A DNA stretch of 64,000 bases from Sulfuriferula nivalis (GTDB lineage Bacteria; Pseudomonadota; Gammaproteobacteria; Burkholderiales; Sulfuriferulaceae), in NCBI RefSeq assembly GCF_009937995.1, contig NZ_AP021881.1, forward strand, positions 186,001 to 250,000, in the 5' to 3' direction. Both the position numbers and the translations under genes were made by a program. The notes beneath the pieces are model-generated. The model had not been told where the DNA came from, searched no databases, and saw nothing but the letters and a program-made list of their open reading frames with translations. This document shows positions 31,090-39,016 of the stretch, piece by piece. Numbering within the stretch: the stretch's first letter is position 1; each line of letters begins with the position of its first letter.

Positions 31090-31332
31090 ATGCGTGTAAT
31101 CGTGAAGAAATGGGGAAACAGTGCTGCTGTTCGTATCCCTGCTGGAATAATGGAATCAGCTTGTTTGAGTCTGGATGCGTCGGTTGATGTTCGGGAAGAA
31201 GGTGGCCGTATTATTATCGAGCCGATTCGGTCAACTGAATATGATCTGGCGCAATTGCTTGCTGACATCACACCAGAAAATTTGAATATCGGCGCTGATT
31301 TTGGTACGCCAGTCGGCAAGGAGTTTTTGTAA
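31090..31332 (+). CDS. mazE: MazE-family AbrB antitoxin
   Basis: The 80-residue protein begins MRVIVKKWGNSAAVRIPAGI, the swapped-hairpin MazE/ChpS DNA-binding domain. It ends with an acidic tail (YDLAQLLADITPENL) of the type that inserts into the MazF dimer. Its stop overlaps the toxin ATG by one base (TAATG). Confidence 0.93.
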   Translation: MRVIVKKWGNSAAVRIPAGIMESACLSLDASVDVREEGGRIIIEPIRSTEYDLAQLLADITPENLNIGADFGTPVGKEFL

Positions 31333-31667
31333 TGGGGCAAAGCTATGTACCTGAATCAGGTGATATTGTGTGGTTACAATTCGATCCGCAGGCAGGGCAT
31401 GAGCAAGCCGGGCATAGGCCAGCGGTAGTTGTCAGTCCCGCATCCTACAATGGTAAAACCGGATTGATGTTGTGTTGCCTGATAACTACGCAGATCAAAG
31501 GTTATCCATTCGAGGTTGTGATCGCTGGTGATCGATCAAGTGCCGTGTTGTCTGACCAGATAAAAAGTCTCGATTGGGTTGCGCGCAAGGCTACTTATAA
31601 GGGAAAAATAACTCCCGATGAGTTAATGATAGTGCGAAATAAAGTATCTGCCCTTATTGGCAAATAA
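31332..31667 (+). CDS. mazF: MazF-family mRNA interferase toxin (ChpB type)
   Basis: The 111-residue protein has the complete MazF pattern: VPESGDIVWLQFDPQAGHEQ, then AGHRPAVVVSPASYN, CLITTQIKGYPFEV and VLSDQIKSLDWVARKA. The QAGHEQAGHRPAVV stretch and SDQIKSLDW place it near ChpB. It cuts single-stranded mRNA at short motifs. Length and motifs suggest it is active. Confidence 0.95.
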   Translation: MGQSYVPESGDIVWLQFDPQAGHEQAGHRPAVVVSPASYNGKTGLMLCCLITTQIKGYPFEVVIAGDRSSAVLSDQIKSLDWVARKATYKGKITPDELMIVRNKVSALIGK

Positions 31668-31747
31668 TCGGCAGTTGGATGCAATTCTACGGAACTCCAC
31701 CACTCATAAAGAGCAAAGCCCTTTCACATTGACGGTCTGCGAAAAGA

Positions 31748-32155
31748 TCAGACGGTTCTGACCTCATTAAGCAGATCGGGGTGACGATCCAGCAGTTTGA
31801 GCAGTTTAACTAATGCCAACGGTGGCTTGGTTTTGCCGTTCTCATAGCGCGAGAATGCATTGATGCCACCACCGAAGATTTCGGCAGCCTCACGCTGTCC
31901 AAGGTCTAGCTTTTTGCGTACGCTGATGATGAAAGCAGGGTCAACAATGGCCGCGTTCACCTGTTTGTTGAATGCCTGCATCTCACGCATGACACGCTCA
32001 GTTTCAACTATGTCGGTGATGGACTCATCACAAGCAGGACAAAAATCAGCGGTTACCACTGGAATAACAGTGGTTTCACCCTTGTAGGTATAGGGCAGGT
32101 CGCGGGTGTCGTGAATAAGTTCCGCAGCGCCGCAAACAGGACATTTCATGCTCAT
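31748..32155 (-). CDS. mqsA: MqsA-family antitoxin
   Basis: The 135-residue protein has the two MqsA domains. The N-terminal zinc domain has CPVCGAAELIHDTRDLPYTY and DFCPACDESI; the C-terminal part is an XRE helix-turn-helix (LDLGQREAAEIFGGGINAFS) with RYENGKTKPP. Both zinc CxxC pairs are present. The ATGA overlap at 32152-32155 with the shortened mqsR gene keeps the operon structure. It should bind the palindrome at 32336. Confidence 0.94.
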   Translation of the reverse strand: MSMKCPVCGAAELIHDTRDLPYTYKGETTVIPVVTADFCPACDESITDIVETERVMREMQAFNKQVNAAIVDPAFIISVRKKLDLGQREAAEIFGGGINAFSRYENGKTKPPLALVKLLKLLDRHPDLLNEVRTV

Positions 32156-32325
32156 GCTCTTGTAAAAATCAGCTGGCGTGAGCGCGTCACCACTGCCAGC
32201 ATGTCGGAAGGTTCCAATCCCAATGCAGTGGCTCCAAGTCTAGCCGTATTGGTTGTGCGTACTTTGCCAGCTTCAACGAAAGCTTTGACGATGGTTAGCT
32301 TGCAATGTGGGGTTGGTTTCTCCAT
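32152..32325 (-). pseudogene. mqsR: MqsR toxin shortened to 57 residues by an internal loss
   Basis: The frame starts MEKPTPHCKLTIVKAFVEAG and continues KVRTTNTARLGATALGLEPS, which follows MqsR closely for about 48 residues. It then ends with SRQLIFTRA and a stop. Normal MqsR is about 98-100 residues; the central beta-sheet and the RNase residues of the second half are missing. The frame and the overlap with mqsA are kept, so a short protein could still be made, but it is very unlikely to be a ribonuclease. Confidence 0.82.
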
Positions 32326-32335
32326 GAATAAATTC

Positions 32336-32350
32336 TAACCTAATTGGTTA
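32336..32350. promoter_or_regulatory. MqsA operator palindrome
   Basis: TAACC-TAATT-GGTTA is a perfect inverted repeat ten bases before the mqsR start. MqsA of E. coli binds palindromes of the same AACC-N-GGTT layout, so this is very probably the autoregulatory site. Confidence 0.72.
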
Positions 32351-32743
32351 TGTTGTCAAATGGATTGATGGCGGCCATTTCGATGGCACCAGCTTAGTGC
32401 CCAGCCCAAACGATGCATCGTATTTTGCTCTTTCCTCTGCAATGTCCTCTCGGCAGGTGAGTTATTCACCTAGAATTGAGACTCCGTGGGTTTTGCATCG
32501 GCAGCATGAGGCTGGCGACACTTGATCATGAGCACACTCAGTGCAAACCAGCCGTGACTAACTGATATCTTTCCAGGCGGAATGCGTAAGACTACGCAGC
32601 TGGTATTGCCGTATCACACTTCAGATGCTAACATAAGCACATCAGGCTTAAACCTACTAGCCATAACCTTAACATCGCGTCCCAATCTGAGCAGTGTGCT
32701 CCTTTTGAACCCTTTATTCAGCTTGTAGTTAGCGGGAGATAAT
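32351..32743. other. Spacer between mqsRA and the relaxase gene, possible oriT
   Basis: About 390 bases with no convincing gene. It holds a small hairpin GCGTA-AGAC-TACGC (near 32584). Read on the minus strand, AGTGTGATACGGC lies about 20 bases away, with AGTGTG followed by an A/T-rich step as in the nick region of MobV relaxases. As oriT usually lies just upstream of a MobV gene, this is a reasonable but unproven candidate. Confidence 0.3.
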
Positions 32744-34288
32744 ATGAGCAAAAGTGTATCGACTCGCGTAGTACACAAGTACGCATCTTTAGCGAAAGGC
32801 CAGCGGCGGCACGATGTGCGGTCTGAGCCTGTGCCGAATTATGTTGATCAGACGCGGACTCACTTAAATTCAATCTTCCTTGAGCCGCGTGCCGAAAAAG
32901 CGTTGCGTGATATTTGTTTAGACCGTCGCGCATTAAGAAACCCGCAACGTGCAATGAAAAAGGATGCTGCTATTGCAACTTTGGGTATTATCACCTTTAG
33001 CCATGAAGCCCAACCAGTCATTAACGCGCTGTCCATCGCTGAGCAAAACGCCCTTTACAAAGAAGCGGCGGATCGAATCTCTGCAGAACTAAATACAACA
33101 TTGACCGGGCTTGTCGTTCATCGTGACGAATCGGCTCCTCATGCACACTATCAAATGCCAGCATATAATCTGGAAGGCATTCCTTTGTCAAAATCAATCA
33201 ACAGGGAAGTGGCGAAGCGACTGCAGGATGTCGTGGGAGAAGTCTATCAATCGCATGAGATACATCGTGGAAAACCAAAATTTGAGCGCATATTAGCTGG
33301 TGAAGATTATTCTAAAACGATAAATCGGACGGTTAGGCAACTGCACGAAGACCTACCAAAAGAATTAGAAGCAGCCAGAAAAGCGCTTGATGCTGCGCTA
33401 GAAAAACTGCGAAATAATGAAACGCTTGCTCTGAAAGTGCAGGAAGAACTTGATGCCAAAAAAGGTGATATCGACAAATTACAACTGAACATCGCAACAT
33501 ATGAGCGCCGCCAAGCGCAGGCAAAAGAGGATGCTGATGCGATGGAAACAAAACTGTCAAATGTTCAAGCAGCGGTTCAGGCACTAACCAACGGCGCGCC
33601 GGTTTTGCCAAAACTCGAATACGAAACTGTCGAAGTTGTAACCCGTCGTGAGGAAAATTTAGTCGGAGAGTTAATAGTAATCACTGAAAAACGCAAAATG
33701 CTCAACCTAGACGATGTTAATACGTATTTGCAAGTTTCACGCGCACAACAACAGTATTTCAAAAATGAAGTTGCCTCTCAGATTGTCGATATTGTAGAGA
33801 GGAACAAAATAATTGATGCTCGCGTGGATGCGGTTGCTAAGAAAGAGGCTAAGTTAACTGACTTGGCAAGCACGCTTATAGAACTCGACGAATCTTACAG
33901 TTCTGAAGTGAATTCTTGGGTTCAGCAGGTAGTGCTGAATCCTATTGAATCTGCACAACAAGTCATCAATGCACAGACACTAATCCGGTACGGCGTGCTT
34001 GTACAGATGCATAAAAGCCGTGTGCATATACTGCCTCAAGAGGCGACAGACGAACTAAAAGCAGTTGCACTCTACCGCATAGCCAGAGAACAGGCGGATG
34101 CCGAAAAATGGCCAGAAATCGTTTTTACAGTCAACGAGGCTATCGCCGAAAAAATTTACGAAATGGCGATAGCTGACAATTTAGTTGCATCAGTTCATGT
34201 CAGGAGTAAAGATGGTCAGGTGCGGCTTTATGAACTGCCGCAGATATGCGAAGAAGTGTTGCAATCAAGTGGTATGACTCCGTCCTGA
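32744..34288 (+). CDS. MobV-family (Mob/Pre) relaxase
   Basis: The 514-residue protein has the Mob/Pre relaxase features: an N-terminal domain with a conserved Arg/Asn/Asp region (PNYVDQTRTHLNSIFLEP) and the metal-binding motif VVHRDESAPHAHYQMPAYN, i.e. H-x-D-E-x-x-P-H-x-H. A long charged coiled coil follows (AARKALDAALEKLRNNETL onward). The C-terminal 150 residues are unfamiliar. MobV relaxases nick oriT of small mobilisable plasmids. No replication or integrase gene is near, so it looks like a leftover from an integrated element. Confidence 0.85.
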   Translation: MSKSVSTRVVHKYASLAKGQRRHDVRSEPVPNYVDQTRTHLNSIFLEPRAEKALRDICLDRRALRNPQRAMKKDAAIATLGIITFSHEAQPVINALSIAEQNALYKEAADRISAELNTTLTGLVVHRDESAPHAHYQMPAYNLEGIPLSKSINREVAKRLQDVVGEVYQSHEIHRGKPKFERILAGEDYSKTINRTVRQLHEDLPKELEAARKALDAALEKLRNNETLALKVQEELDAKKGDIDKLQLNIATYERRQAQAKEDADAMETKLSNVQAAVQALTNGAPVLPKLEYETVEVVTRREENLVGELIVITEKRKMLNLDDVNTYLQVSRAQQQYFKNEVASQIVDIVERNKIIDARVDAVAKKEAKLTDLASTLIELDESYSSEVNSWVQQVVLNPIESAQQVINAQTLIRYGVLVQMHKSRVHILPQEATDELKAVALYRIAREQADAEKWPEIVFTVNEAIAEKIYEMAIADNLVASVHVRSKDGQVRLYELPQICEEVLQSSGMTPS

Positions 34289-34355
34289 TTTCGGCTGCCT
34301 TCCAATCGTCTATGCTAACCTGTGAGCAACGCAGTAGCGTGCAGGCGATAAATCC

Positions 34356-35315
34356 CTAGCCAGGATAAGCCAGATTAAATTGTTCATAAAACAAGGGGAG
34401 TGATGCCGCTGGTAAGTGGTTAATCCCTGCCGCACCTTTACGTCCACCACCACTAGGGAACTGTCTGCATAAAGTGTCTGCACCTGTTTTGTTGACCATA
34501 GGTGCGCGTACGCTGACTGTGTAATCGCCTGCTGAGTTATGGCTGAGTATGGCATGCGCACGATTAGGGTGGTTGGATGCCAGGTCATTGCTGTACACAC
34601 CGCTCACGCGTCGGCTCCATACTTCGTCTGGCAGTATGAATACAGCGCCACCAGCTGTTTGATGTGCAGGCTGTAGCATTGCTGCCTTAGCCATATCTTC
34701 GGCATAGCCAGCGCGCAGAGTAGCGAACACAGTATCCTCGCGCATAAACACGAACGGATCTGCGTAAGCACGCATACGCATGGAAAGTTCTGCTGGCTTG
34801 AAATACAAGTCGTCCTGTGTTTCGCCATAAGCATTGTAATTAAGACATTCGCCCAATTCATGCAACAACGCTAGTTGTTCGGTTGAGAGGTTGAGTGGCG
34901 CGGCAATTTGCTCGGCTACGGCAGCGAGATTATCGCCATAAGCACCGACTATCGCCCAGATGGCGAATTGCCCATTCAATGACTCGTTCACTATTGCACT
35001 GGTGCAAGTTTCTGCACTCAAATTGATGTGTTGATGCAGATTGGTGTGGGGCGGAATATCACCCGCAAAATGGTGATCGAAATAATGCACCTGCACACCC
35101 ATATCCAGCAGTTTCACTAAAGCATCACGATTCTGGTCGAGCCCAATATCCAATACAGTGACAATATCCCCAGGTTCGGCGCGTACCTGCTGGAGCAGAG
35201 TAATATCGCGCTTCACTCCGGTAATCAGCTCTGAGTCAACAGGATGAGACAAGCGCAATTGTTGTAGTGCGCAAAGCCCATCTGCATCGCCGTTGAATAC
35301 GTCTATGTAAGTCAA
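34356..35315 (-). CDS. DHH-family phosphoesterase
   Basis: The 319-residue protein has the DHH motifs YIDVFNGDADGLCALQQL, VTVLDIGLDQNR and VHYFDHHFAGD, and a DHHA1-type end FPSGGGRKGAAGINHLP. Such enzymes hydrolyse phosphodiester bonds in short oligonucleotides or similar molecules. It is the last gene of the leftward stretch that contains the polysaccharide genes, but a functional link is not evident. Confidence 0.86.
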   Translation of the reverse strand: MTYIDVFNGDADGLCALQQLRLSHPVDSELITGVKRDITLLQQVRAEPGDIVTVLDIGLDQNRDALVKLLDMGVQVHYFDHHFAGDIPPHTNLHQHINLSAETCTSAIVNESLNGQFAIWAIVGAYGDNLAAVAEQIAAPLNLSTEQLALLHELGECLNYNAYGETQDDLYFKPAELSMRMRAYADPFVFMREDTVFATLRAGYAEDMAKAAMLQPAHQTAGGAVFILPDEVWSRRVSGVYSNDLASNHPNRAHAILSHNSAGDYTVSVRAPMVNKTGADTLCRQFPSGGGRKGAAGINHLPAASLPLFYEQFNLAYPG

Positions 35316-35365
35316 TTTTGGCTTGAATGGTTAAAGTGTATAAATGATGTGGGTGCATAAGCGAG

Positions 35366-36463
35366 TTATAACCACTCTAACAACAAGTCCTCATACTCCT
35401 TGAGAACTTTTTCCCAAGTAAACTCTGCATCAAAACGGCTACGGCTGGCAGCTTTCATGTTCGCTATCTCCGTATCGTTATCAAGCAAGTTATCTAATGC
35501 AGCAGCGCATTCATCTTCGTTTTTGAAATAACGAGCGCCATCCGCTACCACCCAGCGATTGAATGGATTGTCATGCGCCAATACTGCATTGCCAGCGCCC
35601 AACGATTCAACTAACGATGGATTGGTGCCACCTACCTGATGGCCATGCACATACAATTGTGCGTGAAAGCGTAAAGCTGCTACGGTAGGTTTGTCGTAAA
35701 CCGCACCGATAAAGCGCACTTCGTCAGAGGCGGCTTCTTTCACTGCGCGTTGATAGGCGTGGTTAGGATCGTATTTGCCTAACACCACTAACTGCATACC
35801 CCGTTGTCGACGCGACCAGGCGCGAACGACTTCGAGGATGGAGTTCTCTGGTTCTGCACGCGCGATCAGAATTGCATAGCGATTAGGGGTGAGTTGATAA
35901 GGCGTTAATGCGCTGATATCAGCATGATCAACTGCATCAGCACCATAAGGTATGGTCGTGATCTTGTCACGGCTCACCCGCGTGGCGAGGTGATTTTTAA
36001 TCTCGGGATGATCCGCGACTAAATGGTTACCCAGCCAGCACCCAGCCCAATCATTCATCCAGAACCAGAGCTTGGCAATTGCGCCCCATTTTTGTCGATG
36101 CCACTCTATGCCATCCATATTGATGAGATTTTTGTGACCACGTAAACGATACAGTACACAGAAAATCGCCGTGTTATAACCAAGCGTTAATATCAAACCA
36201 GATTCGCCAGCGGCATGCACAGTCGATTTCCAGTCAAATACGATAGTACCCGCAGCACCCTCAGTCGCCACGGGCATACGCACGCGGCGCACACCTTGCC
36301 AGCTATCTTCAAATACATGTCCTTCGCCATCTTCCTGGCAATACACTGTGACCTGCCAGCCTTGCTTGACCAGATACAATGCCAAATGTTCGGCAAAGGT
36401 TTCAAAGCCGCCATGAGCAGCGGGGACGCCTCGTGTGCCGAGGATGCGGATAGTTTTTTGCAT
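35366..36463 (-). CDS. Glycosyltransferase with DUF1972 N-terminus (GT4, rhamnosyltransferase-like)
   Basis: The 365-residue protein starts RILGTRGVPAAHGGFETFAE, the signature of DUF1972 proteins, and continues with GT4 features: LGYNTAIFCVLY, NMDGIEWHRQKWG, YGADAVDHAD and GGTNPSLVESLGAGNAVLAH with the donor-site glutamate. Proteins of this type often add rhamnose to polysaccharide chains, which fits the rml operon in this window. Confidence 0.86.
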   Translation of the reverse strand: MQKTIRILGTRGVPAAHGGFETFAEHLALYLVKQGWQVTVYCQEDGEGHVFEDSWQGVRRVRMPVATEGAAGTIVFDWKSTVHAAGESGLILTLGYNTAIFCVLYRLRGHKNLINMDGIEWHRQKWGAIAKLWFWMNDWAGCWLGNHLVADHPEIKNHLATRVSRDKITTIPYGADAVDHADISALTPYQLTPNRYAILIARAEPENSILEVVRAWSRRQRGMQLVVLGKYDPNHAYQRAVKEAASDEVRFIGAVYDKPTVAALRFHAQLYVHGHQVGGTNPSLVESLGAGNAVLAHDNPFNRWVVADGARYFKNEDECAAALDNLLDNDTEIANMKAASRSRFDAEFTWEKVLKEYEDLLLEWL

Positions 36464-36512
36464 AATACTTCTCTCAGACCAATGTTAATTATTGCGGTAT
36501 TGCAAATTATTG

Positions 36513-37739
36513 TTATGTTTTTAAGCCCAGATCAGCGTACATTTTTAATGTTGAATTTACATAACCAGCACGATTAAATCGTTCTTCTACCAGTGCCCGC
36601 CCCGCCCTGCCATGTTTGGCAACTTCAGCATCAGGCATCGCATTAACACGTGATAAGACTGCAGCTAAATCTTCAACATTTCTGCTTTCAAACTGCCAGC
36701 CAGTTAATCCATCTTCTATCATTTCGGGTATGCCACCAATGTTTGCGCCTATTACTGGTTTACCAAACCCGTAGCTTTCAAGGATACTCATAGGTGCATT
36801 TTCATACCATTCTGATGGCAGCACGATTGCTCTCGCTCCAGCTATTAATGCATGCAAAGCGGCACCACTTTGATATCCGAGAAATTCCACATCGCCTTGT
36901 AGCTCAGCCTGTAAGGCATGCATAGCTTCTTCTTCTGGACCTGTTCCTGCAATCTTTAGCTTAATCCCTGCTTGCTTTGCTGCGCGCAGGAGTGTGGCTA
37001 CGCCTTTTTCTTGTGCCAAGCGCCCAAAGAACAGGAAGTAGTTTCCTGGCTCATAGGTGGGTGTAAAACGGCTTGCATCAATATAATTTGGGATATAAAC
37101 AAATTTATCGCGAGGCCAGCCCCACTCAATAAACTTCTCCATAAAGAATCGGCTAGGCACAACGATTTTGCTTAAATATTTTTTATAGGTGTTGAGCTTT
37201 TGATGCAACAGACTTTCCATGGCAACAATAGCGCTAGGGGCAAGAGATCCTCGAATGCAACGATTCGTTGCGACATTCAGTAAATTGCCACCCTTACATT
37301 GTTCACAAATACCATTATCGTTGAGCATCTTATAAGCTGGGCAGGCGATTTTGAGATCGTGTGCCGTCATGACTATCGGCACGCCAGCTTTTGCTAATGT
37401 GGGCAAAATCGAGGGGGATAAGTGGTGATAAATACAATGCAAATGCGCCACATCAGCAGGGTAATCGTTTAACAAGGTGTTTAATTTCTTTTGTGCCTCG
37501 AATGAATAAATAACTTTAGAGGCCATTTTCAGCTTATCGATTACTGAGTAACTATGTCCAAATTCAATTTCATCGATGAAATATTTAGACCATTTTGTCT
37601 CTATATTTTTGGGGTGGTTCATGGAAAAAAAAGCATTTTCCCAACCCAGTTCTCCCATCAAATCTGCGTGATCAAGATAAACGACGTCAGAGCCACCTCG
37701 TCGGTAGTGGTAGTTGTTAATACTTAGTAACTTGATCAC
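36513..37739 (-). CDS. GT4-family glycosyltransferase
   Basis: The 408-residue GT-B enzyme has LLSINNYHYRRGGSDVVYLD at the start, AHLHCIYHHLSPSILP, VVPSRFFMEKFIEWGW, YFLFFGRLAQEKGVATLL and PSEWYENAPMSILESYGFGK with the E-x7-E region. A CxxC-containing loop (GICEQCKGGNLLNVA) is typical of the subgroup. It probably adds one sugar to the repeat unit of the exopolysaccharide. Confidence 0.88.
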   Translation of the reverse strand: MIKLLSINNYHYRRGGSDVVYLDHADLMGELGWENAFFSMNHPKNIETKWSKYFIDEIEFGHSYSVIDKLKMASKVIYSFEAQKKLNTLLNDYPADVAHLHCIYHHLSPSILPTLAKAGVPIVMTAHDLKIACPAYKMLNDNGICEQCKGGNLLNVATNRCIRGSLAPSAIVAMESLLHQKLNTYKKYLSKIVVPSRFFMEKFIEWGWPRDKFVYIPNYIDASRFTPTYEPGNYFLFFGRLAQEKGVATLLRAAKQAGIKLKIAGTGPEEEAMHALQAELQGDVEFLGYQSGAALHALIAGARAIVLPSEWYENAPMSILESYGFGKPVIGANIGGIPEMIEDGLTGWQFESRNVEDLAAVLSRVNAMPDAEVAKHGRAGRALVEERFNRAGYVNSTLKMYADLGLKT

Positions 37740-37878
37740 GTTTTACTTTCATTTTGAAGGGTATTTATATGTGTCACTCTTATTAGGGGCTTGGTTTTCA
37801 CCTGATAAGAGTGAGGGTGTTGTTAAAATTTATCCATTAGTTTTTAACATGCTGTTATGGATAATGTATTCATGAACA

Positions 37879-38841
37879 TCAATAAATTGTTTTAATTCGT
37901 ATATATTTTTTTGTTGGGATGCTGGTGCTGGTGCTGGTGCTGGTACTGGCACTGGTATTGGCACTGGTATTGGCACTGGTATTGGCACTGGTACTGGTAC
38001 TGGTACTGGTACTGGTACTGGTACTGGTCGTGTAACCATACTGGTATAAATTAAGGAGATCCGTATCCGAAGCCGTACTTACCCCAAACCATTGCCATTG
38101 ACCTGTGATAAGTTTAAATCGGCCTATATCAATACTAGTGTTAGTCGTGTTTTGATTCCATGCGGCCATGGTGTTTAGCCAATAATCACCACCGACGCTA
38201 ATGACATATGCACCATTGCCACCAGGGGCTGTTCCTCCAGATGCTTTGGTGACAGTTCTTGCCTGTAGGACGGATAAAGTGCCGCAAATATTTGTGCTTG
38301 GTAGCAATACACGCCCCTGTTTATACCAATAATGGAAAGCCTTGTTTCCAGTGTCGATACCGATAGTAGCTAATCCTGAATTTGTTATTTGTAAAAAATA
38401 AGGAGGGGGTGTATTTACATTATTGACATAGTCAGAATCAAACTCACTTCCATCTATGTCTCCTTGCTGTAATAGAGACCAACTATGAGCGCCATTGCTT
38501 ACAGTGCAAATTAAAGTTTTAAAATTTTGTATTTGAACATAATCATTGCTTGAAGTGATTCCCTGAGCCCACATTATTTGAGCCCATCCAGTAATTGCAG
38601 TAAAACTACTGGGAACATTATTGCCAGCATGCATCCATGGGTGCCCCCCCCATCCATAGTTTGTCGGTACACCTTGAGGGTATGCTTCACTAGATAGCGT
38701 CTGGTCGATATTAAATTGCTGTAATTGTGATTGACTAATTCCTAGCTTTTGACTATTTGGAGCCGCGTTTGCATTTAACGAAAAACCGAAACTTGCAAAC
38801 AACCCGATGCCGAAAATCAACCCTCTGTTTATCGTATTCAT
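37879..38841 (-). CDS. Secreted protein with Thr-Ser repeat tail, function unknown
   Basis: The 320-residue protein starts with a signal peptide (MNTINRGLIFGIGLFASFGF, cleavage after NANA). The mature part is rich in W, N, G and S (YGWGGHPWMHAGNN, GAHSWSLLQQGDIDGS), without a family I recognise. Residues about 272-307 are alternating Thr-Ser/Ala-Asn units encoded by 18 hexanucleotide repeats, followed by a short basic tail. It lies between two glycosyltransferase genes, so it may be a cell-surface or matrix protein tied to the polysaccharide. No PEP-CTERM signal is present. Confidence 0.62.
   Translation of the reverse strand: MNTINRGLIFGIGLFASFGFSLNANAAPNSQKLGISQSQLQQFNIDQTLSSEAYPQGVPTNYGWGGHPWMHAGNNVPSSFTAITGWAQIMWAQGITSSNDYVQIQNFKTLICTVSNGAHSWSLLQQGDIDGSEFDSDYVNNVNTPPPYFLQITNSGLATIGIDTGNKAFHYWYKQGRVLLPSTNICGTLSVLQARTVTKASGGTAPGGNGAYVISVGGDYWLNTMAAWNQNTTNTSIDIGRFKLITGQWQWFGVSTASDTDLLNLYQYGYTTSTSTSTSTSTSTSANTSANTSANTSASTSTSTSTSIPTKKYIRIKTIY
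37921..38028. repeat. Hexanucleotide tandem repeat, 18 units
   Basis: Eighteen consecutive 6-bp units: four GCTGGT, then alternating ACTGGC/ACTGGT/ATTGGC variants, then seven identical ACTGGT. The run of identical units suggests recent copy-number change. In the gene's frame it encodes Thr-Ser pairs; in another frame it encodes Pro-Val/Pro-Ala. Gain or loss of units keeps the frame. Confidence 0.95.
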
Positions 38842-39016
38842 AAGTTCACCTCAATAAAGTTGTTATAGAATAATCATGAAATTGGTTTTCCACTACTACA
38901 AAGGTAGTTCATTTTATAAAATCCACCATGAGTTAATACTTTTAATGGAGAGTATATATACGCATTTAAATAAATATTAAGTTTTCTTGATTGCATATAC
39001 AAAATTCAAATTAATT

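Noticed and set aside
12405-32325. Superintegron carrying the TA genes
   Set aside because: No integrase gene and no attC-like palindromic repeats between the cassettes were seen, and the genes lie in both orientations.
37921-38028. Regular short repeats that might be a CRISPR array
   Set aside because: The units are 6 bases long, contiguous and without spacers, and they lie inside a coding frame; this is a tandem repeat, not a CRISPR.
37830-38039. Separate Pro-Val repeat protein on the minus strand
   Set aside because: It is the alternative frame of the hexanucleotide repeat, with no ribosome binding site; the signal-peptide-bearing frame explains the region better.
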